A stretch of DNA of 63,787 bases from Thermus caldifontis (GCF_003336745.1 NZ_QGMX01000012.1:1-63787); one strand, 5' to 3'; positions 9,133 to 18,000 are shown, numbered from the stretch's first letter. The notes: generated by a model from the sequence alone, not told the origin. Made by a program: numbers and translations.

Positions 9133-10980
9133 TCACCTCCCAATGAGGGGCCGGTACAGGACGGAGAGGTCCGGCCCAATCCCTCCCAGGTCCCCAAGGA
9201 CCTTGTAGGGGGTACCCTTCACCCCGGGTATCTCATACCCCTCCGGCACGGAAACCCAGCGCCAGTGGGTCCGCTCCGCCACAAAGGGCAGGGTGTAGGG
9301 GGGCACGCCCAGGGGTTGGGCTGGGCCTTCCAGGGGCGGGGAGGGGTAGGCCAGGACACAGGGGGGACAGTACTCGACGCGGATGTCGATGGTGATGGGC
9401 ACATGCCAGTACACGATGAGCCGGGATAGCTGGTTCCAGGCCCAGCCTATCCAGTTGCCTAGATTGATTTGCGACAGGTCTATGTTGCGCATATCGGGCA
9501 CATTGGTGGCCTCCAGGATGTTGAAGGCCTGGAAGGAGGTGGTGTAGCCGAAGCTCTCGTAGACCGGCAAGGAAGCTGGGGGCAACCACCGTTTGGCCTC
9601 CTCAAACTTCCAGAGGCCAGGGCTTTCCCTTTCCCCCTTGATGGGCTCGTTCTGCGGCTTGCCCCCGGTGAGTTCCGTGAGGTCATTGCCCGCCTTGAGG
9701 GCCCAATCTATCCGCATCAAGGCCTGGGCGGCGCAACCTGCTACTTCGTCCAGGCTTCCCGTGCAACTCCTTAGGACCGGTATCCCCTGGGTGAGGTTCC
9801 GCAAAGGGGCCTCTATCAGGCGGACGAGGTTCGTCTTCAGGGTGTCGGCTATCCCAGGAATGCCGTAGAAGGCCCGGCTGTTGTACAGGGTCCTTGCCGA
9901 GCGGTAGAAGTGCACATAGTAGTACACCTTCTCCACCTCGCTCCCCGCCCGGTCTATCAGCCCCTTGTAAATGTTCCAGATGTTTTCCAAAGTGTTCCAG
10001 AGGACCTGGGGGTCCCTGGGGAGGAGCTCTGTGTAGACCGGGGCCACTACCGCCCCGCCGTTCAGGAGGTGTCCCTGCCAGGGGACAGGCAGGTAGACCT
10101 TGGGGGCTCCCAGGTTGGCGAAGTCCGTTACCCCCAGGTTGGCCACGAAGCTTCCCGGGTCCGAGGGCCGAGGCCGGAGGAGGATTTCCGCCACCTCCCG
10201 CAGGTACTCGGGGTAGTACTTTTGCCAGGCGTGTTCCATGGCCGCCTTCACCCGGGCATCGGCGGCATCCCCGTTGAACCAGAGGGGTCTGGAGGGATAC
10301 CCGGGGGTGCGGAACACCTCCCACCCCTGCAGGACCACCTTGAACCCCGGGATGTACATGATGGGCAAAAGCTCCAGCCCCAGGTCGTCGCAGAAGTCCT
10401 CCTTGGGGATTTGCGGGATGGGGAGGTACCGGTCCAGGCTGTGGAGCCCCGCCGAGGCCATCTGCTCCGGGTCAAAGGGGGTGAGCTTGCCCAGCATGGC
10501 GGTGTCCAGGCTCTCGGAAGGCACATTGAGGCGGAAGGGAGGCAGGGGCGGGTCCAGGTCCGGCCCCTTCAGGCCAAAGCCGCAGTAGGCCAGGTAGAAG
10601 GCGGGGTTGTTCAGTTGGGTGATGACCCGCCAGTAATACCGCTCCTCAAAGCGTTGCCATGCCCGCCTGAGGTCCTTGGCCACCTCCCGGGTGGCCTCCA
10701 GGCTGGACATGGGCAGGCGGAACTCATGGGCCTGGGCTTCAGCCCAGGGTAGACGCCCCTGGCACCCGTTGGGGTCCTTCTGGGGGTCGCACTGGCCCTT
10801 TTGGTAGTCCCGCAACCGGTCCTTCCTCAGGACCTCCACATAAGGCCACTGCCCTTTCAGCATCTGCTCCAGCCGGTAGTCCGGCTGGGAGAGGAGGTAC
10901 CGGGTCCAGTCCTCGTACCTGGGTCCTGGGGTCTGGGCCAGGGCCACCAGGGTTAAGGGCAACAGAACACTCCACCGCAT
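9133..10980 (-). CDS. Large exported protein of unknown function
   Basis: The ATG at 10980 overlaps the stop of the previous gene (TGATG) and has AAAGGGGG upstream; a GTG one codon earlier is possible. The 615-residue product has a signal peptide ending LVALAQ and a mature part rich in tyrosine, tryptophan and proline with scattered cysteines (CDPQKDPNGC, SCTGSLDEVAGC, EYCPPC). There is no transmembrane helix after the signal. Composition and even spacing of cysteines suggest an extracellular or periplasmic structural protein. Position between other exported proteins argues for a shared complex. Confidence 0.65.
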   Translation of the reverse strand: MRWSVLLPLTLVALAQTPGPRYEDWTRYLLSQPDYRLEQMLKGQWPYVEVLRKDRLRDYQKGQCDPQKDPNGCQGRLPWAEAQAHEFRLPMSSLEATREVAKDLRRAWQRFEERYYWRVITQLNNPAFYLAYCGFGLKGPDLDPPLPPFRLNVPSESLDTAMLGKLTPFDPEQMASAGLHSLDRYLPIPQIPKEDFCDDLGLELLPIMYIPGFKVVLQGWEVFRTPGYPSRPLWFNGDAADARVKAAMEHAWQKYYPEYLREVAEILLRPRPSDPGSFVANLGVTDFANLGAPKVYLPVPWQGHLLNGGAVVAPVYTELLPRDPQVLWNTLENIWNIYKGLIDRAGSEVEKVYYYVHFYRSARTLYNSRAFYGIPGIADTLKTNLVRLIEAPLRNLTQGIPVLRSCTGSLDEVAGCAAQALMRIDWALKAGNDLTELTGGKPQNEPIKGERESPGLWKFEEAKRWLPPASLPVYESFGYTTSFQAFNILEATNVPDMRNIDLSQINLGNWIGWAWNQLSRLIVYWHVPITIDIRVEYCPPCVLAYPSPPLEGPAQPLGVPPYTLPFVAERTHWRWVSVPEGYEIPGVKGTPYKVLGDLGGIGPDLSVLYRPLIGR

Positions 10981-12905
10981 CACAACCCCCTTTCACGGCA
11001 CCACTGGGAGAGGGGCTTGTACCACTCCTTGGCCTCCCCCCGGTTTAGGCCCCCGTAGGGGTTGCGGTCGGGCAGGAGGCTACGGGTGATGTAGGTAAGG
11101 TAGGGGTCCCCCTCCACCGCTTCAATCTCCTTGCCCTGGGGCTGGAGGTAGCCCTCCAGGCCGGGGATGCGGTACCGCCGGCCTTCTGCGGTTACATAGC
11201 CCCCGGCCTCCACGGGCCGGTCGTTGTCGGTGGCCGCCCGCCAGGTAACCTGCCACCAGGAGAGGTACCAGTACACATTCCAACTGCTAACCGTTTGCTT
11301 CCAGGGGTAAAGCTGAATGGAGTAGTTGTAGCGGTATGAGGGAATAAACAAGAACCAACTCGTCTCCCTGGTTACCGTAGCTGTGCCCCGTATTCTCCCG
11401 CTGGCATCCTCCACATCGCATGTAACTGGGAAGCTGGCCTCTCCCCAAATGGGTATAAAGCCGCATCTCTGGCGGGTGCCAAAGGTGGGGTCAGTCCACC
11501 ACAAGGTGAAGGTTTCTGTGCCACTGCCCAAATCTTGGCTGAAGGAAAACTGGTAAGGGGGTTTAGTCTGGTCCTTGTAGGTGACGGATTGGGGGTTGTC
11601 CCTATCCAGGTCCCACTGCAACCGGGCCTGCACCTGGGCATACCCCCGGTTCCGCCCTTGGGCATCCAGGGCCGGCTCCACCCGGGTCCAGGATGTGGGA
11701 GCCGGACTGGGCAGGCTAATGCGGATTTCCTCTGAAGCCGTGTCCCCCAGATTGAACTGGGCCTTTCCGTTCCAGTCCCCGGGGTATGTCCACAGGTAGG
11801 AAAACCTTGGAAGGTTAAGGACCGGGACAGGGTTCCCTAGGGTCTTTTCCTTAAACTCCACCCTGGCCTTCAGGTTCCCCTGGGAGATGCACCCGTAGAG
11901 GTAGGCCCGGGCTTCGGGCAGGTCCGAGGCCGTGGGCACCAGGGCCAGGGTCTGGTTCAGGCAGTCGGGGCCATCCGGCCAGTCGGGCCGATCCACCAGG
12001 TACCGCCCGGCCATGGCCGCTCCCTTTTGCCCTGCCCCCTGGGGCGGCCATATCACCGCCAGACTGTCCTTTTTGTCCAGGCTGGTTTTGGGCAGGACAT
12101 GGAAGCGCCCATCGTTCCGGTAGCTCGTGGGGCAGTAGTTTCGGGCAGTGCCCTCAGGCACCACAAACCGCACAGCACCCCCTACCTGGCCCGTGTACTC
12201 CTGGGCCAGCTGGACGGTCCAGGGGGAAACCTCGGGAACGAAGAACCAGATTTCCGCCCCCCGGGCCTGGCGTCCGTAGAAGGCCCTCAGCTTGGCCATG
12301 GAGTCGATGAGGGTCTTCCTGGCCAGGTCCCGGTCAGCGGGGGAGATGCCCGCAAAAATGCTTCCCCCGGAAGAGGGCTGGTAGCCCTCCATTCCCGGGT
12401 AGCGGTAGCGCTCCGGGCTCCCACCGGGAGGCCTCGCCGTAAGCCAACCCCCCGTCTCCAGGGGCACGGGGTTGTCCGGGGAAGCCTGCCAGGCTTTGGT
12501 CCCGGATAGGGGCCAGACGGCGTACTCCACCCGGTAGCGGTAGGGCCGGTTCTGGGTGTCGTACTCCGTGGTAACCCCAGCCTTGCCCCGCAACCGGTTT
12601 TGGCTGTCCCAAAGGTCGTAAACCTGCCCGTTGGGGTAGCTTCCCAGGACAAAGCCCTGCAGGGTGAAGGTATCGCAAGCCCCTGGACAGAGGTAAAGCC
12701 GTCCGTTCCAGCCGAGCCCTTGGTAGCTGGTCCCCTGGATGGGGTTGCCCCCAGTCTCCTGGAGAAACTCCACCCGCACCCGGTAGCCCTCCTGGGCGTT
12801 GCCTTCCAGGTAGCCCCGCACCTCTGTGGGGGGCCTGGGGCCGTCCAAAAGGCCCACCTGGGCCAGGGCCAGGGAGAGGAAGGGGATAAGGACAAACCGA
12901 CGCAT
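10980..12905 (-). CDS. Large exported protein with internal duplication
   Basis: The 641-residue product has a signal peptide (MRRFVLIPFLSLALAQ). A motif occurs twice: TGGWLTARPP ... YRYPGMEGYQP near residues 150-175 and AGGYVTAEGR ... YRIPGLEGYLQP near 580-610, each followed by a D/R-rich helical piece, indicating two related domains. The protein is tryptophan- and tyrosine-rich with few cysteines. AAGGAGGTAGG precedes the ATG by the right distance. Unknown family. It is second in the operon that starts at 14150. Confidence 0.65.
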   Translation of the reverse strand: MRRFVLIPFLSLALAQVGLLDGPRPPTEVRGYLEGNAQEGYRVRVEFLQETGGNPIQGTSYQGLGWNGRLYLCPGACDTFTLQGFVLGSYPNGQVYDLWDSQNRLRGKAGVTTEYDTQNRPYRYRVEYAVWPLSGTKAWQASPDNPVPLETGGWLTARPPGGSPERYRYPGMEGYQPSSGGSIFAGISPADRDLARKTLIDSMAKLRAFYGRQARGAEIWFFVPEVSPWTVQLAQEYTGQVGGAVRFVVPEGTARNYCPTSYRNDGRFHVLPKTSLDKKDSLAVIWPPQGAGQKGAAMAGRYLVDRPDWPDGPDCLNQTLALVPTASDLPEARAYLYGCISQGNLKARVEFKEKTLGNPVPVLNLPRFSYLWTYPGDWNGKAQFNLGDTASEEIRISLPSPAPTSWTRVEPALDAQGRNRGYAQVQARLQWDLDRDNPQSVTYKDQTKPPYQFSFSQDLGSGTETFTLWWTDPTFGTRQRCGFIPIWGEASFPVTCDVEDASGRIRGTATVTRETSWFLFIPSYRYNYSIQLYPWKQTVSSWNVYWYLSWWQVTWRAATDNDRPVEAGGYVTAEGRRYRIPGLEGYLQPQGKEIEAVEGDPYLTYITRSLLPDRNPYGGLNRGEAKEWYKPLSQWCRERGL

Positions 12906-12914
12906 CCTACCTCC

Positions 12915-14150
12915 TTACGGGTACTGCCTCCCCCGTTGGAACATGGGGTCAATCATGAGGAGGCCTTTCAGGGTGGGCACGATGCCCGTGGGGGTTTCCA
13001 CCAGGGCCAGGCACCTTCGCCCCTCCTGGGTGTCCTTGTAGAGGCGGCACCCCTGGAGGACCTGTTGCCGCTCCTCCTCTGGCACCCCGGGGTACTCCCG
13101 GTCTGCGGGGTCGTAGTAGCGCCGGGGGATGAGCCGGTCCAGGAGGAGGTAGTCGTGCCGCCACCCTTTGACCATGAGGAAGGTCTTAATCTCCACCTTG
13201 GGGCCTATGTCGGCCCCCCTTGAGTTCTGCCCGCCGAAGCAGAAGGTGATGAACCCCCCGCATAGCCTCCCCGTGTAGAGGAGACCCGAGAGGATGCTGG
13301 GGACATCGGTGAGTATCTTCACCTCCCCGGCGGGGTCCGCTCGGTTGCAGATGCCTAGCCAGTTGCAGTCGTAGAAGTACCCCTGGGCCACCCGGCTTAA
13401 GGCACCCCGTACGGGTTCGTTTATCTCCTTGGCGTAGGCGTAGGCCAGCATTCCTGCGGTAGCCCGCTTGTGATCCTCCCCAATGCGCTGGGCAAACTCC
13501 GCCAGAGCGGCGTCATAGTCCATACCTGGCCTCTGCTCCCAGGAGATGTAGGCATAGGCCGTCCCAGTGGCGGTGATGGTCCCCGAGCGTACCGTCCAGT
13601 AGCGGCTGTTGGGCACCTCCGTGCAGTAGGGGGGCGCCGAGTATAGAGGGCTGACCTGGTAGCTCCCGGTGTAGGTATCCGTTTCCCAACTGGACCCATT
13701 CCACCGCTGGGTGGTGCACTGGAAGTTGGCCCACTGCTCCCGCCAGTAGACGAAGGCCTCCGCCTGGAAGGTGTGCTTGCCGTTGTCCCGGTCGTCCAGG
13801 GACCGGGTAGAGGCGGAAACGCTGGGGCACCCCTGTACCCACTGGCTTCCATTGGCCCCCTTGAGGGGAGGGTCGTAGCCCGGGGTGCCCCAGGCCACAT
13901 CCTTTACGGCCAACTGCCCCCCGGACCAGGAAACCCGCACCCAGGCCGTGGCTCCGGGAGCGTTGGTACTGGCCAAGACGCTGAAGCTCCCCGGCTGGGT
14001 GAGGCTGTTGGGAGACACCTGCAGGCTGAGGGAGGGCTGGCCCAGGGGAAGCTCCCGGTAATCAGGGGGCGTGTACTGCACCGTGCAGGTCTGGGCCACG
14101 CCTTTCCCGATCCAGAGGAGCGCCCATGCTAGCAACAGAGTACGGCTCAT
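12915..14150 (-). CDS. Exported protein, first gene of the exported-protein operon
   Basis: The protein has 411 residues with a signal peptide ending GKGVAQ-TC. The first 130 residues look like an immunoglobulin-type beta domain (SLSLQVSPNSL, FSVLAST, AWVRVSW); the second half is mixed and contains eight or so cysteines. The start codon lies only eight bases after a perfect TATAAT, so the transcript is probably leaderless and this is the operon's first gene. I recognise no family. The succession of exported beta-rich proteins and a terminal protease suggests an envelope or surface assembly. Confidence 0.65.
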   Translation of the reverse strand: MSRTLLLAWALLWIGKGVAQTCTVQYTPPDYRELPLGQPSLSLQVSPNSLTQPGSFSVLASTNAPGATAWVRVSWSGGQLAVKDVAWGTPGYDPPLKGANGSQWVQGCPSVSASTRSLDDRDNGKHTFQAEAFVYWREQWANFQCTTQRWNGSSWETDTYTGSYQVSPLYSAPPYCTEVPNSRYWTVRSGTITATGTAYAYISWEQRPGMDYDAALAEFAQRIGEDHKRATAGMLAYAYAKEINEPVRGALSRVAQGYFYDCNWLGICNRADPAGEVKILTDVPSILSGLLYTGRLCGGFITFCFGGQNSRGADIGPKVEIKTFLMVKGWRHDYLLLDRLIPRRYYDPADREYPGVPEEERQQVLQGCRLYKDTQEGRRCLALVETPTGIVPTLKGLLMIDPMFQRGRQYP

Positions 14151-14158
14151 AATACTGG

Positions 14159-14164
14159 ATTATA
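14159..14164 (-). promoter_or_regulatory. -10 box of the exported-protein operon, leaderless start
   Basis: On the minus strand TATAAT ends eight bases before the ATG at 14150, which puts the expected first transcribed base at or next to the start codon. No good -35 is seen at 17-18 bases; the upstream sequence is GTGTGTAAGAAAGC. The rest of 14165-14349, between this promoter and the recombinase, contains only a GC-rich leader for the latter. Confidence 0.6.
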
Positions 14165-14349
14165 GCAACTTATGCTTTCTTACACACCCATAAGCGTTGT
14201 TTCCCTTGGCATATACGCTCCTCAACCCCTCCACCCCCCGCCACCAGCCGAGGCTGCAAACCCTTGGGGTGGGGAAGAGCGTGGGGGACGGGGGCTGGAG
14301 TGGGGAGAGAAGGAGGCCTTGGTGTGGTAGGATGTGGAAGGGCGAAATC

Positions 14350-15327
14350 ATGCCAAGAGGCTCCTTTGTACCCTTACCCCTCGAGGCCTGGGACCTCCCG
14401 GAGGAGAGGCACCGCCGGGTGGGGGAGGCCCTGGCCACCTGGAACGAGAGGCTTCTTGCGGAAGGGGTCTGGGCCTACCTGGTGCGCCACCGCAAGAAGC
14501 CGGACCCCGTGGTGCCCCACATGGTGGAAAGGTTCGTCCTCTGGCTGGCCCAGAAGGGGCGCCGCTGGCCAGCCCTGGAGGCGGGGGACATCCGGGCCTA
14601 CCTCCTGGAGATCAAGGAGAGGGGCTTCCCCGGGGGGCCTAAGGGTCCTTTGGCCCCGGCCACGGTGGAGCGGGCCCGGGGGGCTTTGGGCTACCTCTGG
14701 CCCTTCCTGGAGTGGGCGGGCCACCCCATGCCCCCCCATGTGGAGTACCCGCCCCGCCGCTTCGCCCTCCTCTCCGGGCGGGTCCCCCTCCCCGAGGAGG
14801 CCTGGGAGAGGCTTTGGCGCAAGGCGGAGGAGTTCAACCCCGCCCACTGGCGCCCCCTCCTCCGGGTCTTGTTGGTCCTCCTGGGGGAGGTGGGGCTGAG
14901 CCTGCGGGAGGCTTCGGACCTCTGGCGGGACGACCTGAAGGGGGAGCGGCTTGTGGTGCGGGGCCGTTCCCTGAGGGAGGTCCCCCTTTCCCCCCTGGCC
15001 CAGGCCACCTTACGGGACTGGCTCCCCTTGCGGGACTACCTGGCGGGCCACCAGCCCATCCCCTACCCGCACCTCCTCCTCAACCCCGCCCCCACCCGTT
15101 CCCGGGGCAAGCCCCTGCCCTATCCCATCCTGGTGCAGCTTCTCCAGGAGCTGGCCCAACTGGCCGGGTACCGGGAGGAGGGGAAGGCCAGAAATAGCCT
15201 CAGCAAGCGCCTCCGCTGGCGGGCCATCCGGCGCTACCTGCAGGCGGGCTACCCCAGGGACAAGGTGGCCTACTGGACGGGGATGCGAAGCCTCGGGGCC
15301 GGTCTTGGGCTGGAGGATGCAGGGTAG
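14350..15327 (+). CDS. Degenerate tyrosine-recombinase-fold protein (XerC-like)
   Basis: Start at 14350 is supported by GGAAGGG ten bases upstream. The 325-residue protein has an N-terminal helical SAM-like core-binding region and a C-terminal region with the integrase pattern: GLSLREASDLWRDDL matches the box I arginine block, and LRWRAIRRYLQAGYPRDKVAYWTGM matches the box II region. The box II histidine is not evident and the terminal nucleophilic tyrosine block is missing or altered, since the protein ends soon after. It may be a dead or regulatory relative, or use a displaced residue. It is convergent with the thermonuclease gene two bases away. Confidence 0.65.
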   Translation: MPRGSFVPLPLEAWDLPEERHRRVGEALATWNERLLAEGVWAYLVRHRKKPDPVVPHMVERFVLWLAQKGRRWPALEAGDIRAYLLEIKERGFPGGPKGPLAPATVERARGALGYLWPFLEWAGHPMPPHVEYPPRRFALLSGRVPLPEEAWERLWRKAEEFNPAHWRPLLRVLLVLLGEVGLSLREASDLWRDDLKGERLVVRGRSLREVPLSPLAQATLRDWLPLRDYLAGHQPIPYPHLLLNPAPTRSRGKPLPYPILVQLLQELAQLAGYREEGKARNSLSKRLRWRAIRRYLQAGYPRDKVAYWTGMRSLGAGLGLEDAG

Positions 15328-15329
15328 GC

Positions 15330-15995
15330 CTAGCGCTCACACCCGATGCCGTCCCCATCCCGATCAAAGCGGTGGGGGTCAGGTGGGAGGACCTTGAACC
15401 GCCGGTAGGGGATGTCCGTGCAGTCTAGGTCCGGCGGGGGTGGGGGGATGCAAACCGTGGGGTAGCTGGGGTCGCACCGGCCTCCCCTTCCGTAAGAGCC
15501 CGCTGAGGGAGGGCTCCCCGCCCCCCTGCGGTACCCCCAGGGCGGGGTGAAGTCCCCTTGCCAGATGCCCCGCCTGTTCCTTCGGGCCTCCTCCTGAGCG
15601 TCCAGGTAGGCGCCCCGGGAATAGGGGGTGTAGTCCAGGGCCCAGCCCTGGAGCACCAGCCAGCGGTTCACCTCCACCTCCCCCACCCAGCAGACCGCCA
15701 CCACCCGGCTGTAGCGGTCCCTGCCCTTGGGTTGGCACCGGACCGTGCGCTGGCCCAAGAAGTCGTCCAAGGCAAAGGCGGCCCGCCTGCCGCAGGGCCA
15801 GAGGGAGCCGTCGGCCCTTCTGCAGGTCTGGGAGCTCTCCACCGCATCAATGCCCCAGAGGCGGATCCGCTGGCCCCTGATCTCCAGGGTGTCCCCGTCC
15901 ACCACACTGACCCGGCCCACGATAAGGCCTTGGGCCAGGGCAAGGAGAAGGGGTATCGCTAGAACCAAGACGAAAAGAAGGCGCCCTTTGGTCAT
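15330..15995 (-). CDS. Secreted thermonuclease (SNase) with Excalibur domain
   Basis: The start at 15995 overlaps the upstream stop (ATGA) and has GGGAGGAAG before it. The 221-residue protein carries a signal peptide ending LALAQG, then a staphylococcal-nuclease fold: VVDGDTLEIRGQRIRLWGIDAVE holds the metal-site aspartates and first arginine, and GRDRYSRVVA holds the second active-site block. A proline/glycine linker follows, then an Excalibur calcium-binding domain with the DRDGDGIGCE signature at the very C-terminus. It would degrade nucleic acid outside the cytoplasmic membrane. It is co-transcribed with the CxxC protein upstream. Confidence 0.92.
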   Translation of the reverse strand: MTKGRLLFVLVLAIPLLLALAQGLIVGRVSVVDGDTLEIRGQRIRLWGIDAVESSQTCRRADGSLWPCGRRAAFALDDFLGQRTVRCQPKGRDRYSRVVAVCWVGEVEVNRWLVLQGWALDYTPYSRGAYLDAQEEARRNRRGIWQGDFTPPWGYRRGAGSPPSAGSYGRGGRCDPSYPTVCIPPPPPDLDCTDIPYRRFKVLPPDPHRFDRDGDGIGCER

Positions 15996-16351
15996 TCTTC
16001 CTCCCCCCACTCCCTGATCTCTTCCCTAAGGTTCACCAGCCTCTCCACCAGGCGGCGGTAGCGGGCCAGGCGCTTGCGGAACTCCCCCGCCTGGGTGAAG
16101 CCTTCCGGCGGTTGCCACCCCTTGCCCAGGTACTGCCAGCGCCACCTTCCCTCCTTCTTCACCCGCAGGTAGGGGTAGGGGCCGTGGGGGCACCTCTTGC
16201 ACCTTTCCTTGCCGCACTTTACTTGACGCCAGTGCACGGGGACCGGCACCATGGCGCTCAACTCCTCCCGCTCCCTCTCTATCTGGACCTCGAGGTGGTG
16301 GAGCTCCGTGAGCAGGAGGGAACGGGGGCGGGGGGTGGGAGAGGATGGCAT
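15992..16351 (-). CDS. Cysteine-motif protein resembling DUF6788
   Basis: Start at 16351 gives 119 residues; there is no Shine-Dalgarno, but GGTATCATG lies upstream, fitting a leaderless transcript. The core VKCGKERCKRCPHGPYPYL followed by YLGKGW is the recognisable zinc-binding C-x4-C-x2-C-HGPY pattern seen in DUF6788-type proteins found on mobile elements. Flanking parts are helical and charged. It is probably a DNA- or RNA-binding accessory protein. It is translationally coupled to the thermonuclease. A TTAGCTA element covers its start region. Confidence 0.65.
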   Translation of the reverse strand: MPSSPTPRPRSLLLTELHHLEVQIEREREELSAMVPVPVHWRQVKCGKERCKRCPHGPYPYLRVKKEGRWRWQYLGKGWQPPEGFTQAGEFRKRLARYRRLVERLVNLREEIREWGEEE

Positions 16352-16361
16352 CTTAGCTACA
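16351..16361. promoter_or_regulatory. TTAGCTA element at an operon start
   Basis: TCTTAGCTACA on the plus strand lies directly against the start codon at 16351. The same 11-mer, in either orientation, occurs twice at 21823-21877 and once at 48096-48105. In that position it overlaps the presumed leaderless transcription start. Confidence 0.45.
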
Positions 16362-16442
16362 TGATACCACCCCCCGCCCGTTCTTTGGAAACCCACAGGG
16401 GTTGCGAGGCCCGCTAAGGCCCCTTCCCTGTCTCCCCCTACA

Positions 16443-16655
16443 TCAGGACCGGCCCAACTCCAGGGCATAGAGCACCCGCCGCTCTCCCTCCTCGGCTAGC
16501 ACCTCATACCAGACCACACCCCCCTCAACCCGCATCTCCCGGGCCAGGCGCACCATGCGCCCTTCCCAGGGCACAAAGGGGAAGGGGCGGTCGCAAAAAC
16601 CCCAGAAGAGGGGTCTTCCCAGAAAGGCAAGCCGCTTCTCAATCTCCCGTCCCAT
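16443..16655 (-). CDS. Small protein of unknown function
   Basis: The 70-residue protein starts with GGAGGTGGTGG before the ATG and overlaps the end of the preceding small gene by 17 bases. It has a short aromatic patch (LFWGFCDRPFPFVPW) and no motif I know. Codon use is typical of the plasmid. The pair with the 16639 gene looks like a two-gene unit. Confidence 0.55.
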   Translation of the reverse strand: MGREIEKRLAFLGRPLFWGFCDRPFPFVPWEGRMVRLAREMRVEGGVVWYEVLAEEGERRVLYALELGRS

Positions 16656-16866
16656 CCACCACCTCCATTAGGTCCTCCCGCACCAGGTAGCGAAACCGCC
16701 TGGGATGGGAGGGGTCGTACACCTGCTCCTCGATGCGCTCCACCTTCTTGCCGGGAAACAGGGCCAGGTAGCGGCGGAGGTCATCTGCTTCTTGACCTTC
16801 TTGGGTGTAAAAGCTGAAGACGCTCTCCCCCCTAAACTGCACCACGATACGGATCAACCGTCCCAT
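16639..16866 (-). CDS. Small protein of unknown function
   Basis: A 75-residue mixed alpha/beta protein; GGGGAGG precedes the ATG. It is followed by the overlapping 16443 gene. The upstream gap to 16928 holds a strong hairpin. No family is recognised. Confidence 0.55.
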   Translation of the reverse strand: MGRLIRIVVQFRGESVFSFYTQEGQEADDLRRYLALFPGKKVERIEEQVYDPSHPRRFRYLVREDLMEVVDGTGD

Positions 16867-16887
16867 TACGCCTCCCCAAAAAGCTAA

Positions 16888-16909
16888 GGGGTGGGGAAAT
16901 CCCCACCCC
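16888..16909 (-). terminator. Intergenic hairpin between 16928 and 16866 genes
   Basis: GGGGTGGGG-AAAT-CCCC-A-CCCC forms a nine-pair stem with one offset base. On the minus strand it is followed by TTAGCTTTTTGG, a partial T tract, so it can act as a terminator after the 16928 gene, or as an intergenic stability element like those at 18-22 kb. Confidence 0.5.
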
Positions 16910-16927
16910 CATCCAGGAAGGGCTAAC

Positions 16928-17380
16928 CTACCGCATATCTTGGGGGAAGTTGCTCGGCAGGATGGTCCCCTCCGTGATCCAGCGTCTAAAGTCCTCTATG
17001 GCGCCAAAGCGCTCCAATATCTGCACCAGCTCCACCTGGCTGGGTATTTGCCATTCTGGCCTTTTCAGTTCAGAAGGATCGGCCCACTGTACCACGCCGA
17101 CGGTGGCCCATCCACCATAAAGGGAGCTACTCCGGGTCCACTCCATCCAGACAACGGGACCCTGCACACCGAAGGGGACCAGGAACGCATCCCTAACCAA
17201 ACGGGCCACGGTTTCTATGGCGTTGATGACACTAGGCCCGTTGTGGTTCCATTGGTCCCTCAGGAGCACCAGGGCCTCCCCCGTTGGTAAAGCGTAGATG
17301 TCCACATCGCAAAGGCCCGGGATATTGTGCCCTGGGTACGGAAACTCCCGGATAGCCAAGTGTAGCCTCTCTGGCCTCAT
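16928..17380 (-). CDS. Protein of unknown function (150 residues)
   Basis: A soluble 150-residue protein with several tryptophans and a CDVDIYALPTGEALVLLRDQW segment. Its ATG overlaps the stop of the upstream gene (ATGA) and the SD AAGGAGG abuts it, so translation is coupled. The paired gene upstream contains a similar GGEALVF string, suggesting the two proteins are distant relatives or share a fold. No named family is recognised. Confidence 0.6.
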   Translation of the reverse strand: MRPERLHLAIREFPYPGHNIPGLCDVDIYALPTGEALVLLRDQWNHNGPSVINAIETVARLVRDAFLVPFGVQGPVVWMEWTRSSSLYGGWATVGVVQWADPSELKRPEWQIPSQVELVQILERFGAIEDFRRWITEGTILPSNFPQDMR

Positions 17381-17715
17381 ACCTCCTCCTTCTCCCCTCT
17401 GTCAAGCAAAACCTGCTTTTCCCTTTCCAGGCCCCAGTTCCTCAGTGTAGCCTGGGCCTCCTCGAGGGTGGGGGGATCGGCCTTCGGTCCTACGGCGTTG
17501 ATAATCCATCCACCCTGAGGGTGCTCCAACGTGGCAAAGACCAGGGCCTCACCGCCCACCAGGTCCATCCCCACCTCGCCCAGGCGATACCGGCCTGGGG
17601 TAATGGTGGCCACATGCTCCAAGCACCTGGCCAGGGCTAGTCGCCAATCCGTGTGGCCACCTAGGGGCAAGACCCCACCCTTTTGATGAATCAACACCGC
17701 TCGCCAATGGTTCAC
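17377..17715 (-). CDS. Protein of unknown function (112 residues)
   Basis: Starts with GTG at 17715, twelve bases after the beginning of GGGAGGTG. Contains DLVGGEALVFATLEHPQGGWIINAVG, comparable to TGEALVLLRDQWNHNGPSVINAI in the next gene. The C-terminus is helical and charged. The two genes form an overlapping pair. Confidence 0.6.
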   Translation of the reverse strand: MNHWRAVLIHQKGGVLPLGGHTDWRLALARCLEHVATITPGRYRLGEVGMDLVGGEALVFATLEHPQGGWIINAVGPKADPPTLEEAQATLRNWGLEREKQVLLDRGEKEEV

Positions 17716-17739
17716 CGTACACCTCCCTCACCTGCCGGG

Positions 17740-18000
17740 CTAGAGGTCCTCCTCCACCCTGGAGAGAACTATTAAGGCCACGGCGTCGCCGCTCTCTAAG
17801 CCGACCCAGTCAACGACACCCTCCATGTCCCCCGGCACCACCTCTGGGCTGATGTGAAAGCCCTCCTCCAGGAGGGCGTTCACCGCCCGGCGAAATGCGG
17901 ACCTGGCATCGGTCTCCCGGTAGAACTTCTGGACGTCCGCATCCTCGGGCATCCCTACGCCGAGCCGGTCCCGTGCCACCTCACGATAGACCTTCCACAT
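17740..18000 (-). CDS. Small protein of unknown function
   Basis: The start at 18000 is preferred because GGTGGAGGTGATTGAA directly precedes it; in-frame ATGs farther up (18033, 18129) have no such signal. The 86-residue product is acidic, with helix-rich N-terminus (VYREVARDRLGVGM) and a hydrophobic beta C-terminus (DAVALIVLSRVEEDL). It begins about 80 bases after a striking dyad at 18081-18110. No family is recognised. Confidence 0.55.
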   Translation of the reverse strand: MWKVYREVARDRLGVGMPEDADVQKFYRETDARSAFRRAVNALLEEGFHISPEVVPGDMEGVVDWVGLESGDAVALIVLSRVEEDL

